This document shows, piece after piece, positions 16,889-25,569 of a DNA stretch of 64,000 nt; positions within the stretch are counted from its first letter, which is position 1; each line of letters starts with the position of its first letter. The position numbers and the translations under genes are program-made. This DNA comes from DSUN01 sp035527715 (GTDB lineage: Bacteria; Planctomycetota; PUPC01; DSUN01): positions 32,047 through 96,046 of the forward strand of contig DATKZY010000204.1 in NCBI GenBank assembly GCA_035527715.1. The letters run 5' to 3'. The notes beneath the pieces are model-generated. The model was not told where the DNA came from, did not search any database, and saw only the letters and a list, made by a program, of their open reading frames with translations.

Positions 16889-17308
16889 ATGGATCGGCGA
16901 ACAAGTCCATACTGGCATCCGCCGGCGTGGCGGGGAGTCGCCTCGCCGGGCTATCTGTACGCATCGCACTGGCAGGCGCTCGTCGGGGAGCTGGGCGGCC
17001 TCCGCTGCCCCAGCCACGGCGGCGCCCCGCCCGGCGAGGGCGTGCAGGCCAATCCCTTCTCCGATGCAGGACTCGAAAACATGAGCGTGCTGACCGAGGT
17101 CCAGGAAACCGAAGAGACCGGTGAACTCCGGGAGTTCGTGGTCAAGTGCCTGGCGCGGCACGAGCGCCTGGTGCTGATGCTCGTCCACGCCGAGCGCCTG
17201 AGCTTCCGCCAGGTGGCCCAGGTGCTCGACCTGCCCGAGGCATCGGTGCGCGAGATCTACTCGAGGACCATGGCGACGCTGCGTGCCCACTTCAGCCCTT
17301 CGAGCTGA
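16889..17308 (+). CDS. Sigma-factor region-4-like HTH protein
   Basis: A 139-residue protein whose C-terminal half (about residues 75-135) resembles sigma70 region 4: a helix with RHERLVLMLVHAE, then LSFRQVAQVLDLPEASVREIYSRTMATLR, a clear helix-turn-helix. Region 2 is absent, so it is not a complete sigma factor; such sigma4-only proteins can act as DNA-binding regulators. The first 65 residues are Gly/Pro-rich and unlike any family I know. The start is fixed by AGGAGG 4 bases before the ATG; a shorter form from the ATG at 17080 is possible. It lies between murF and ftsW where mraY and murD normally stand, and its stop overlaps a possible ftsW start (ATG at 17308), so the two are likely coupled. 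Confidence 0.72.
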   Translation: MDRRTSPYWHPPAWRGVASPGYLYASHWQALVGELGGLRCPSHGGAPPGEGVQANPFSDAGLENMSVLTEVQETEETGELREFVVKCLARHERLVLMLVHAERLSFRQVAQVLDLPEASVREIYSRTMATLRAHFSPSS

Positions 17309-17334
17309 TGGGCCGGGCGTGGAGGTGCACCGCT

Positions 17335-18549
17335 GTGGCTGCGACGACCCTGGCGCGAACCCGTAGTGCTGCGACGCGAGCATCGGCCGCGGCGGCGCGC
17401 CCGCTCCAGGACGTCACGGGCGGCATCCTGGCCACGGCCGTGGTGCTGCTGGGGATTGGCCTCGTGATGGTGGCCAGCACGGCGCCCGCCTCGAACCCCG
17501 CCCAGGCCCGCTACCTGGTGCTCAAGCACACGCTGTGGCTCGCGGCCTCGCTGGTGGCGCTCCTGCTGGCCTACTCGGTGGACTACCACAGGCTGCGCCC
17601 GTTCACCGTGCCGCTGCTTCTCGCGTCGCTGGCCAGCCTGGTGGCCGTGCTGTTCGTCGGGGCCACGGTGAACGGGGCGAAGCGCTGGTTCCGGGTGGGC
17701 GAGCTGAGCTTGCAGCCGTCGGAGTTCTGCAAGCTCGCGCTGTGCCTCTACATGGCCGACTTCCTGGCCCGGGAGCAGGAGCGGATCAAGACGTTCTTCA
17801 AGGGCTTCGTGCAGCCGATGCTGATCATGGGCGTGGCCTTCGTGCTGATCCTGAAGGAGCCGGACTTCGGCACGGCGCTGCTCATTGCGATGGTGACGTT
17901 CGGGATGCTCTACGTGGCGGGCATTCGCATGATCCACGTGGTGCCGGGCGTGATCGCCTCGGCGCCGCTGCTCGTGTACATCGCGATGCGCATGCCCCAC
18001 GTGTGGCAGCGGATCGTGACCTTTCTCAACCCCTGGGCCGAGCCCCAGGGCGCCGGCTACCAGATCGTCCAGTCCCTCATCGCCCTCGGCTCCGGCGGCC
18101 TCACGGGCCTGGGCCTGGGCAACAGCCGCCAGAAGCTCCTCTACCTGCCCGAGGCCAGCTCGGACTTCGTGTTCGCCATCATCGGCGAGGAGCTGGGGCT
18201 GGTGGGGGCGGCGACGGTGGTGGCCTTGTTCGCCCTGCTGTTCTGGTGCGGACTCAAGGTGGCGCGGCGCGCCCCCGACCTCTACGGCTCGCTGCTCGCG
18301 TTCGGCATCACCTTCACGATTGGGCTCCAGGCCGTGGTGAACATCGCCGTGGTCACCTGCTCGGCGCCCACGAAGGGCATCGCCCTGCCGATGGTGAGCG
18401 CCGGCGGCTCCGCCCTCGTCGCGACGATGGCCGCCCTGGGCCTGCTGATGAACGTGGCGTCCCACATCGAGGCCGAGACCCCGCCGGCCGAGCTGGGCGC
18501 CGTGAAGCTGACAAGGAGGAAGGCGGCACGCGCGACCCGTGACGCGTGA
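17335..18549 (+). CDS. ftsW: Septal peptidoglycan polymerase FtsW (SEDS family)
   Basis: A 404-residue SEDS glycosyltransferase with about ten transmembrane helices. It has the family marks GAKRWFRVGELSLQPSEF (about residues 112-130), KEPDFGTAL, the PWAEPQGAGYQ loop and LPEASSDFVFAIIGEELG before the last helices, ending with SAGGSALVATMAALGLLMNV. The GTG at 17335 is chosen because GGAGG lies 9 bases upstream; an ATG at 17308 overlapping the preceding stop would add nine residues. A charged tail of about 35 residues follows the last helix. It works with FtsI, encoded five genes upstream. Confidence 0.94.
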   Translation: MAATTLARTRSAATRASAAAARPLQDVTGGILATAVVLLGIGLVMVASTAPASNPAQARYLVLKHTLWLAASLVALLLAYSVDYHRLRPFTVPLLLASLASLVAVLFVGATVNGAKRWFRVGELSLQPSEFCKLALCLYMADFLAREQERIKTFFKGFVQPMLIMGVAFVLILKEPDFGTALLIAMVTFGMLYVAGIRMIHVVPGVIASAPLLVYIAMRMPHVWQRIVTFLNPWAEPQGAGYQIVQSLIALGSGGLTGLGLGNSRQKLLYLPEASSDFVFAIIGEELGLVGAATVVALFALLFWCGLKVARRAPDLYGSLLAFGITFTIGLQAVVNIAVVTCSAPTKGIALPMVSAGGSALVATMAALGLLMNVASHIEAETPPAELGAVKLTRRKAARATRDA

Positions 18550-18572
18550 CGCATGAGAAGAGAGAAGCGCCC

Positions 18573-19727
18573 ATGAAGATCGCACTTGCCGGTGGGGGAA
18601 CCGGTGGACACCTGTTTCCCGGCCTGGCCGTGGCCGAGGAGCTGCGGCGGCGCGATCCTGCCGCCCGCCTCCTGCTCCTGTGCACCGACCGCGACGAGGC
18701 GTACGACGCGACGCAGGAGCTGGGGATCGAGCGCGTGGTGGTTCCCGCCACCCACGCCGGCTCGCTGCCGCGGCGGCTGGCCGCCCTGCTGCCCGCCCTC
18801 GTGCGGTCGCTGCGCGCCATTGCGCGCTTCAAGCCCGACGCCGTGGTGGGCCTGGGGGGCTACGGGTCGCTCGCCCCGGTCCTGTGCGCCACGCTGCGCG
18901 GCATCCCGTGCGTGCTGCTCGAGCAGAATGTGATCCCGGGCCGCTCGAACCGCCTGCTGGCGCGGCTCGTGGACGAGGTGGAGGCCCAGTGGGAGGAGTC
19001 GGTGCCCCACTTCCACAAGCGCGGCCGGGTGCGGGTGACGGGGAACCCGGTCCGCGGGTTCATCCAGCGCCGCGAGCGGGCGGCGTGTGCGGCCGAGCTG
19101 GGGCTCGACCCGGCCCTGCCCACGCTGCTCGTGATGGGCGGCAGCCAGGGGGCGAGGCCGCTGAACACCCTCGTGCTGTCGGCACTGCCCATCCTCGCCA
19201 CCTCCGGCGTGCGGATGCAGGCCGTCCACCTGTCGGGCGCGGCCGACTGCGACCGCCTGCGGGCCGCCTACGAGCAGTATACCGTGCCGGCGCGCGTCTT
19301 CGGGTTCCTCGAGGACATGTCGCTGGCCTACAGCGCGTGCGACCTGGCGCTCTCGCGTGCCGGCGGCACGAGCATCGCCGAGCTCACCGCGCTGGGCATC
19401 CCGGCCATCCTCGTGCCCTATCCGCACGCGATGGACAACCATCAGCTCCACAACGCCGGCGTGCTCGAACGCCGCGGCGCCGCCCTGGTCCTCGAGCAGG
19501 CAACGCTGTCGCCGCACGGCCTGGCCCATCGCCTCGCCGAGCTGCTCGGCGACCGCGAGCGGCTGGCCGAGATGAGCCGCCAGAGCCAGGCCCTGGGCGT
19601 GCCAAGGGCCGCCGCCGCCGTGGCCGACCGCGTCGAGGCCCTGGCCAGCCGGTGCAAAGGCTGCGGCACCCGGAAACCGTGGCTCTCCCGCTTCCTGGCA
19701 CGCCAGGGCGAAACGAGGTCCTTGTGA
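18573..19727 (+). CDS. murG: UDP-GlcNAc:lipid I GlcNAc-transferase MurG
   Basis: A 384-residue peripheral membrane GT28 glycosyltransferase making lipid II. Motifs: GGGTGGHLFPGLA at the N-terminus, GLGGYGS, EQNVIPGRSNRLL, GGSQGARPLN at the domain hinge, and SRAGGTSIAEL plus PYPHAMDNHQ in the donor site. The ATG start begins MKIALAGGGTGG as expected. About 25 residues after the last conserved helix (CKGCGTRKPW) are extra and contain a Cys pair. Next gene murC starts 14 bp later. Confidence 0.95.
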   Translation: MKIALAGGGTGGHLFPGLAVAEELRRRDPAARLLLLCTDRDEAYDATQELGIERVVVPATHAGSLPRRLAALLPALVRSLRAIARFKPDAVVGLGGYGSLAPVLCATLRGIPCVLLEQNVIPGRSNRLLARLVDEVEAQWEESVPHFHKRGRVRVTGNPVRGFIQRRERAACAAELGLDPALPTLLVMGGSQGARPLNTLVLSALPILATSGVRMQAVHLSGAADCDRLRAAYEQYTVPARVFGFLEDMSLAYSACDLALSRAGGTSIAELTALGIPAILVPYPHAMDNHQLHNAGVLERRGAALVLEQATLSPHGLAHRLAELLGDRERLAEMSRQSQALGVPRAAAAVADRVEALASRCKGCGTRKPWLSRFLARQGETRSL

Positions 19728-19740
19728 GGACGGGCAAACC

Positions 19741-21123
19741 ATGAGCTTCGACGGGCGTCACATCCACTACATGGGCATCGCCGGCGTGGGGATGAGCGCG
19801 ATCGCGCAGATGACCCTCGAGCAGGGGGCCAAGGTGTCGGGCTGCGACGCCAAGGACAGCGACATGCTCCGCCTCCTGGCCCGCCGCGGGTGCACGACCT
19901 ATGTCGGCCACGACCCCGCCCACCTGGCGGGTGTTGAACTCGTCGTCCGCTCCTCGGCCGTCGCGGAGGCCGACCCCGAGGTCCTGGCGGCCCACCGGCA
20001 GCTCATCCCTGTGATCAGCCGGGCGCGCATGCTGGCCCGGTTCACGGCCGACCGTTGCCTGGTGGGTGTGGCCGGCGCCCACGGGAAGACGACCACCACG
20101 TGGGTCGTCAGCAAGCTCCTCCTCGAGGCGCACCTCGACCCCTCCGTGATGGTGGGCGGCATGGTGGAAGAACTGGGCGGCAACTATCGCCTGGGCGCGA
20201 GCCCCTTCTTCGTCACCGAGGTGGACGAGAGCGACGGCTCGCTCCTGGAGTTCGCGCCCCACTACTCGATCGTGACCAACGTGGATCACGAGCACGTGGA
20301 CCAGTATCCCGACCTGGCATCGCTCCAGGACACGTTCCGGCGCTACCTTGCCCGCACCCGCCCCGGCGGCTGCGTGGTGATGTGCGCGGACAGCGCGCCC
20401 GCGATGGAGACCCTGGATGCCTGGACGGGCGACACGCTGACCTACGGCTTCGCGGAATCCGCCCGGTTCCGCGCCGAGAACGTCCGCACCAACGGCGGAA
20501 GCTCGACCTTCGACGTCCGCCGCCCCGACGGCGTACTCCGCGACCTTGTAGTGAGCCTGCCCGGCCTGCACAACGTCCAGAACGCTCTGGCCGGGGTCGC
20601 CCTGGCCTCGGCCCTGGGCATCGGCGACGACGCGTTGCGGCGGGCTCTGGGCCGCATCGCGAGCGTGGGCCGCCGCCTCGAGAAGCGCGGCGCGGCGAGG
20701 GGCGTGACGATGATGGACGACTACGGCCATCACCCGACCGAGATCCGCGCCACGCTCGGCGCCGCGCGCGGCATGGTTCCCGGGCGCCTCGTCGCCGTCT
20801 TCCAGCCGCACCGCTACACGCGGACCTTCCACCTCAGCGACCGGTTCGGCGACTGCTTCGACGGCCTCGACTACCTGGTGCTTCTGCCCATCTACAGCGC
20901 CGGCGAGCCGCCGCTCGACGGCGTGAGCACGCAGTGGATCGAGCGCGCCATTCGCCAGCGCGGCCACGTGCCCTGCGCCTGCTTCGACGACTGGGAGGCC
21001 GCGCGCCGCCACGTCCTGGGGCTCCTGCGCCCGGGCGACACGCTGCTCACCATCGGCGCGGGCGACGTCTTTCGCTTCGGCGACCAGCTCCTCCACGACC
21101 TCCAGGAGCACCCGCAGCCATGA
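19741..21123 (+). CDS. murC: UDP-MurNAc-L-alanine ligase MurC
   Basis: A 460-residue Mur ligase that adds the first stem residue. N-terminal Rossmann motif GIAGVGMSAIA, P-loop GAHGKTTTT (about residue 114), TEVDESDGS, NVDHEHVDQY, and DDYGHHPTE in the C-terminal domain, all typical. Length is standard. The last base pairs overlap the murB start (ATGA), so the two are translationally coupled. Confidence 0.95.
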   Translation: MSFDGRHIHYMGIAGVGMSAIAQMTLEQGAKVSGCDAKDSDMLRLLARRGCTTYVGHDPAHLAGVELVVRSSAVAEADPEVLAAHRQLIPVISRARMLARFTADRCLVGVAGAHGKTTTTWVVSKLLLEAHLDPSVMVGGMVEELGGNYRLGASPFFVTEVDESDGSLLEFAPHYSIVTNVDHEHVDQYPDLASLQDTFRRYLARTRPGGCVVMCADSAPAMETLDAWTGDTLTYGFAESARFRAENVRTNGGSSTFDVRRPDGVLRDLVVSLPGLHNVQNALAGVALASALGIGDDALRRALGRIASVGRRLEKRGAARGVTMMDDYGHHPTEIRATLGAARGMVPGRLVAVFQPHRYTRTFHLSDRFGDCFDGLDYLVLLPIYSAGEPPLDGVSTQWIERAIRQRGHVPCACFDDWEAARRHVLGLLRPGDTLLTIGAGDVFRFGDQLLHDLQEHPQP

Positions 21124-22082
21124 GCGCCCCCCTGTTTGCCGACCTGAGCCCCATCGCCCGCGAGAACGAGCCCCTGGCCCGCCACACCTCGTTCGCCGTC
21201 GGCGGCCCCGCCCGGTACTTCGCCGAGCCGCGCGACTGGGAGACGTTTCACCTCGCGTTCCAGCGCGGCCGCGAGGCCGGGCTGCGCGTCCGCATCCTCG
21301 GGCGCGGCTCGAACATCCTGGTGACCGACGAGCCGCACGACTGCCTCGTGCTGTCCACCCGCCACCTCGGCGACCTGCGCCGCAGCGGCACGTGCATCGA
21401 GGCCGACGCCGGGGTCTACCTGCCCCGCCTCGTCTCCAGCGCCGAGTCGTGGGGCCTCGCCGGCCTGGAGCCCCTGGCCGGCATCCCCGGCTCCGTCGGC
21501 GGCGCCGTGGCGATGAACGCCGGCGGCCGCTACGGGCGGGTCGCCAACGCGCTCGTGGGCGCCATGGTGGCCTGTCCGGGGCAGTTGCCCCGCTGGGTGG
21601 ACGCGGCGGAACTGGGCCTCGACTACCGCTACTCGATCGTGCCCACGACGGGTCTCGTCGTGCTCTCGGCCACCTTCCAGCTCGACAAGGCGCCGCCCCG
21701 CCAGCTCGAGGCCCGGCGCCTGAGCATCCTCGCCGAGAAGCATGCCACGCAGCCCGTGGACGCGCGCAGCGCGGGGTGCGTGTTCAAGAATCCCCCCAAG
21801 GGGTCACATCTTCATTTCGCACATAGCGGCCATGTGCCAAATGAAGATGTGACCCCGAGCGCCGGCTGGCTCATTGACCAGGCGGGGCTGAAAGGACTCC
21901 GCGTCGGCGGAGCCGTCGTCTCCCAGAAGCACGCCAACTTCATCGTCAACGACGGCAACGCGACGGCGCGCGACATCCTTCAACTCATCGAACTCGTCGG
22001 CCAGCGGGTCCACCAGTGCTTCGGCATCCGCCTGAAGCTCGAGATCGAGGTCTGGACCAGCGCCGACAGCGAACGGAGGTAG
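21120..22082 (+). CDS. murB: UDP-N-acetylenolpyruvoylglucosamine reductase MurB, with in-frame palindromic insert
   Basis: A 320-residue FAD enzyme reducing the enolpyruvyl group to form UDP-MurNAc. FAD-binding residues are visible: HTSFAVGGPA, LGRGSNILV, GIPGSVGGAVAMNAG, LDYRYS, and SAGCVFKNP, then AGWLIDQAGLKGLRVGGA and the C-terminal HANFIVN. Between FKNP and AGWLIDQ, where the family has only a few residues, lie about 20 extra residues (about 226-246). They are encoded by a 57-bp palindrome that keeps the frame. The type I loop is otherwise of normal layout, so the enzyme is probably still active: the insert falls in a surface loop of the family. The start overlaps the murC stop. Confidence 0.93.
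   Translation: MSAPLFADLSPIARENEPLARHTSFAVGGPARYFAEPRDWETFHLAFQRGREAGLRVRILGRGSNILVTDEPHDCLVLSTRHLGDLRRSGTCIEADAGVYLPRLVSSAESWGLAGLEPLAGIPGSVGGAVAMNAGGRYGRVANALVGAMVACPGQLPRWVDAAELGLDYRYSIVPTTGLVVLSATFQLDKAPPRQLEARRLSILAEKHATQPVDARSAGCVFKNPPKGSHLHFAHSGHVPNEDVTPSAGWLIDQAGLKGLRVGGAVVSQKHANFIVNDGNATARDILQLIELVGQRVHQCFGIRLKLEIEVWTSADSERR
21800..21856. repeat. 57-bp palindromic element inside murB
   Basis: Arms of 25 bases (21800-21824 and 21832-21856) pair with one C-C mismatch around the loop AGCGGCC. The outer arm is GGGGTCACATCTTCATTT. The length is a multiple of three and contains no stop in the murB frame. Confidence 0.88.
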
Positions 22083-22086
22083 GCAC

Positions 22087-23088
22087 ATGGACGAGAGGCG
22101 GAAGCCACGGGTAGGCGTGCTCTATGGCGGCATCTCCGCCGAGCGCGAGGTTTCGCTGAGGTCGGGGGCCGCCGTCGCCGCCGCGCTCCGCGCGGCAGGC
22201 TACCCGGTGGAGCTCATTGACATCCTCGATGCCCCCATCGGCGGCCTCACGCTGGAGCGGATGGACGTTGCGTTCATCGCCCTCCACGGCACGTTCGGCG
22301 AGGATGGCGGCATCCAGTCGGTCCTCGAGGTCCTCGGCGTGCCCTACACGGGCTCGGGCGTCACCGCGAGCCGTCAGGCGATGGACAAGGTGGCTTCGAA
22401 GCACTGCTTCCGCAAGGCGGGCGTGCCCACGCCGGCGTTCGTGGAGATCGAGGCATCGTGGACCCAGGAGCGCAAGGCCGCGTCGGCCGCGCCCCTCGGC
22501 TTCCCCGTCGTGGTCAAGCCCGCCTCCCAGGGCTCGAGCGTCGGCGTCAGCATCGTCGAAGCCGAGGACCGGCTCCACACCGCCATCGCGCGGGCCTTGG
22601 AGTTCGACGAGCGGGCCATCGCCGAGGAGTTCATCCCCGGCCGCGAACTCACCGTGGGCATCCTGGGCGACCGGCCGCTCCCCATCATCGAGCTGCTCTT
22701 CAAGGGCCGCCTGTTCAGCTATCGCACCAAGTACACGAAGGGCGCGGCGCGGCACGTCGTCCGGCCCGTACTGCCCCAGGGCCTCGCCGACCGCGTGCAG
22801 AGCATCGCGCTCGCCGCGCACCAGGGCCTCGGCTGCCGCGGCGGCTCGCGCGTGGACCTGCGGCTCGACGCCCACGACGAGCCGTTCGTCCTCGAGGTCA
22901 ACACCATTCCCGGCATGACCGAGACGAGTCTGCTGCCCGATGCCGCCGCAGCGGTCGGCATCAGCTTCACGGACCTTTGCGTGGCCACACTCGAGATCGC
23001 CCTCAAGAACGGCCACAAGAACGGCCATCGCAACGCGGTGGCCAGGCCGGCCGCGCGGCCCGCAGAGCCGGTGCTCGCGCGGGCCTGA
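22087..23088 (+). CDS. ddl: D-alanine-D-alanine ligase
   Basis: A 333-residue ATP-grasp enzyme. It starts with VGVLYGGISAEREVSL, then ALHGTFGEDGGIQ (substrate binding), GFPVVVKPASQGSSVGV (ATP-grasp), EEFIPGRELTVGILG, and EVNTIPGMTETSLLP with the metal-binding Glu and Asn. It supplies D-Ala-D-Ala to MurF. A short hydrophilic tail of about 25 residues follows the last conserved helix. The start lies 4 bp after murB stop with GGAGGTAG upstream. Confidence 0.95.
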   Translation: MDERRKPRVGVLYGGISAEREVSLRSGAAVAAALRAAGYPVELIDILDAPIGGLTLERMDVAFIALHGTFGEDGGIQSVLEVLGVPYTGSGVTASRQAMDKVASKHCFRKAGVPTPAFVEIEASWTQERKAASAAPLGFPVVVKPASQGSSVGVSIVEAEDRLHTAIARALEFDERAIAEEFIPGRELTVGILGDRPLPIIELLFKGRLFSYRTKYTKGAARHVVRPVLPQGLADRVQSIALAAHQGLGCRGGSRVDLRLDAHDEPFVLEVNTIPGMTETSLLPDAAAAVGISFTDLCVATLEIALKNGHKNGHRNAVARPAARPAEPVLARA

Positions 23089-23205
23089 GCGGCCGCTGGG
23101 CCGACGAATGGGTGGGGGGTTAGATGGATGCGCGGGTGAGGGGATGAGCGCCCTGGCGATCATCCAGGCACGCCGCCATCCAGTCCTGTGATTGGGAGCA
23201 ACATC

Positions 23206-24135
23206 GTGGGTGCAAAGAACAAGAAGCTCAAGGGGGGCGGGTGGCCGGGCCTCCGCGGCGCGCTGCAATGGATTGGCCAGAAGGCCAAGGCGGGCGTGCT
23301 CTCGCTCGGGGTCCAGGGCGGCATCGTCGCCGCGCTGGTCGTCGCGGCCGCCGTGGGGCTGTTCCTCGCGCGGGGCAGGGTGGCCCGGATGCCGGAGTAC
23401 AGCGTGTACCCGGCGCAGCTCCGCGCGCAGGCCCCGCCGTGGGCCGCGGCCGACCTCGAGGGGGTGACCTTTCCCCGCGAGTGCTACAGCATCTTCGACG
23501 CGAGCCTGACGCGCGACGTGGCCGAGGCCTACGTGGCCTCGCCGTGGGTGAAAGCGGTCCGCCGCGTCGAGAAGCGCTTCCCCAACCACCTCCACGTGGA
23601 GCTGGACCTCCGCGAGCCGGCGGCCTTCGTGCGCCTGCCCGACGCCTCGCACGCGGTGGACGCCGAGGCGGTGTGCCTGCCGCTGGCCTACGCGCGGTGG
23701 GACCACGAGCAGCGGCCGCTGCCGCTCATCTTCGGCGTCAAGGCCGAGCCGCCGCAGCCCGGGCAGCGCTGGACCGACCCCGGCACCCTGGCGGCCCTCG
23801 CGGTGATCCATGCCCTGGCGACCGAGCCGGCCCTGCTGCGGCAAGTCCACTTCCTCGACGTCTCGAACCTCGACGGGGTGATTGACCCGCAGCGCAGCGA
23901 GGTGCTGCTGTTCACGCGCCGCCGCGTGCGCATCGCGTGGGGGCGCGCGCCCAACACCACGCGGTTCGGCGAGCCGTCGGTGCCCTGCAAGCTGGCGCGC
24001 CTGCGGCGCCACCTGTCGCGCCCCGCCGTCCTCTCGGAAGGCGCCTCGAGCATTGACCTGCGCTTCCCCGAGGAAGACGATATGCCCACATCCTTCGGCC
24101 AGGATCGGAGCCCCACCCATGCCTCGACGCCGTGA
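23206..24135 (+). CDS. ftsQ: Cell division protein FtsQ (POTRA-type)
   Basis: A 309-residue bitopic membrane protein: basic N-terminus, one transmembrane helix (about residues 37-56, VAALVVAAAVGLFL), then a POTRA-like domain with SPWVKAVRRVEKRFPNHLHVELDLREPAAFV and the beta domain ending in RVRIAWG. FtsQ links the cytoplasmic FtsA/FtsZ ring to FtsW/FtsI. A GTG at 23206 is chosen over a GTG at 23188 because GGGAG lies 7 bases before it. Sequence conservation is low, as usual for FtsQ; position before ftsA and the POTRA motif support the call. The last 17 bases overlap ftsA in another frame. Confidence 0.85.
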   Translation: MGAKNKKLKGGGWPGLRGALQWIGQKAKAGVLSLGVQGGIVAALVVAAAVGLFLARGRVARMPEYSVYPAQLRAQAPPWAAADLEGVTFPRECYSIFDASLTRDVAEAYVASPWVKAVRRVEKRFPNHLHVELDLREPAAFVRLPDASHAVDAEAVCLPLAYARWDHEQRPLPLIFGVKAEPPQPGQRWTDPGTLAALAVIHALATEPALLRQVHFLDVSNLDGVIDPQRSEVLLFTRRRVRIAWGRAPNTTRFGEPSVPCKLARLRRHLSRPAVLSEGASSIDLRFPEEDDMPTSFGQDRSPTHASTP

Positions 24136-25360
24136 CGAGTACCTTGTGTCCGCGGACCTCGGGACCGCGATCACCCGCGCCGCGGTGGCCTGCTGGCGCG
24201 CCGACGGCGATCTCGTGCTGGAGGGCTACGCCGAGACGCCGACCCGCGGCGTGGCCAAGGGCATCATCGTGGATGCCGCCGAGGCCGCCGAGAGCCTCCG
24301 CCAGGCCGTCGAGGAGGCCGCCAACCTCGCACGAGTCCGCGTCTACACGGTCCTCGCCGCCGTCGCCACCCCCTTCGCCCGCGGCGTCAACAGCCGCGGC
24401 TGCATCGGCATCGCGCACGAGGACAAGCTGGTGCGCGGCGCCGATGCGGCGCAGGCCCTCGCCGCGGCCAGCCGCGTGTCGCTCCCGGGCGACCGCGTGG
24501 TCGCCGAGGTGTACAGCCAAGGCTTCATGGTGGACGAGGTGCGGAACGTCCGCAACCCTGTCGGCATGGCCTGCGGCCGCCTCGAGGCCGAGCTGCACGT
24601 CGTCTCCGACTCCCTCTCTGCCCACGCCAACGTGCGCCAGGCCGCCAGGAAGGCGGGGGTCCACCTCGAGCACGCCATCTTCGCGCCCCTGGCCGCCGCC
24701 GAGGCCGTCCTCTCCCCCGAGGAGAAGCGCCTGGGCAGCGCCCACGTGGACATCGGCGCCGCCAAGACCAGCGTGTCCGTGTACTTCGCCGGCTATCCCC
24801 GCTACAGCCGCGTGTTGCCCATCGGCGCCCAGCACATCACGAACGACCTGGCCATCGGGCTCAACATCCCCGTGGCCGAGGCCGAGCAGCTCAAGCGCCG
24901 GTGCGGGGCCGCCGACGTCCGCCGCCCGCGCGGCGGCGACGTGGGCGAGAAGATTGATGTCGCCCTCGCCAACGGCGGGGGCATCCAGGCCGTTCCCCTG
25001 TGGCGAATTGGCCTGATCGTCCGGGCACGGGTCGAGGAGCTGTTCGAGATGGTGGGCAAGGAGCTCGACCGCAGCGGCGTCGCCGCCGCGGCGGCGGGGT
25101 GCGGCCGCGTCGTCCTCACGGGCGGCTTCTGCCGCATGACCCGGGCTCTCGCCGCCGCGCACAGGGCGCTCAGGAGACCCGTCCGCCTGGGCAGAGTCGA
25201 AATGGGCTGCCTCCTGCCGCAGTTCGAGCTGGACCCCACGCACGCCGTCGTGCTGGGCGCGCTCTTCCGCGGCATGCACCACCGCGAGCAGCGCCTGGAC
25301 CACCGCTTCGAGGAGCGCGGCTTGCGCACCGTGTTCAAGCGGGTCGCCGGCTGGCTCTAG
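24119..25360 (+). CDS. ftsA: Cell division protein FtsA
   Basis: A 413-residue actin-like ATPase that anchors FtsZ to the membrane. It begins with the phosphate-1 motif SADLGTAITRAAV, has domain 1C (about residues 85-165), phosphate-2 HVDIGAAKTSVSV and the adenosine motif VVLTGGFCRM, and ends in an amphipathic stretch (LRTVFKRVAGWL) like the FtsA membrane-targeting helix. The ATG overlaps the end of ftsQ. Sequence is diverged from E. coli FtsA but all motifs are in order. Its partner would be the FtsZ-like protein 209 bp downstream. Confidence 0.93.
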   Translation: MPRRRDEYLVSADLGTAITRAAVACWRADGDLVLEGYAETPTRGVAKGIIVDAAEAAESLRQAVEEAANLARVRVYTVLAAVATPFARGVNSRGCIGIAHEDKLVRGADAAQALAAASRVSLPGDRVVAEVYSQGFMVDEVRNVRNPVGMACGRLEAELHVVSDSLSAHANVRQAARKAGVHLEHAIFAPLAAAEAVLSPEEKRLGSAHVDIGAAKTSVSVYFAGYPRYSRVLPIGAQHITNDLAIGLNIPVAEAEQLKRRCGAADVRRPRGGDVGEKIDVALANGGGIQAVPLWRIGLIVRARVEELFEMVGKELDRSGVAAAAAGCGRVVLTGGFCRMTRALAAAHRALRRPVRLGRVEMGCLLPQFELDPTHAVVLGALFRGMHHREQRLDHRFEERGLRTVFKRVAGWL

Positions 25361-25425
25361 GCCGGCGGCCGCACGAGCGAAGGGCCCTGCGATCCGGCTC
25401 GTGCCCGTCGCGCGCGTGTTGGGCG

Positions 25426-25482
25426 TGGATGAATGGATGGGTGGATGGGTGTCAGACAATCATCCATTCATCCACCCATCCA
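25426..25482. repeat. GGATG-rich inverted repeat between ftsA and ftsZ
   Basis: GGATGGGTGGATG (25435-25447) pairs with CATCCACCCATCC (25469-25481), and GGATGAATGGATG (25427-25439) pairs with CATCCATTCATCC (25461-25473). The two 13-bp stems exclude each other, so the RNA could switch between forms. The rest of the 209-bp spacer holds no gene. Confidence 0.7.
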
Positions 25483-25569
25483 ATCATCCTCCTTGGTGGC
25501 GGCTGAAGGCCGCCTTGTCTGCGAGACTGTCCGATTCGTTCGATTGGCCCTTTTCCACGCGAGGTCACT

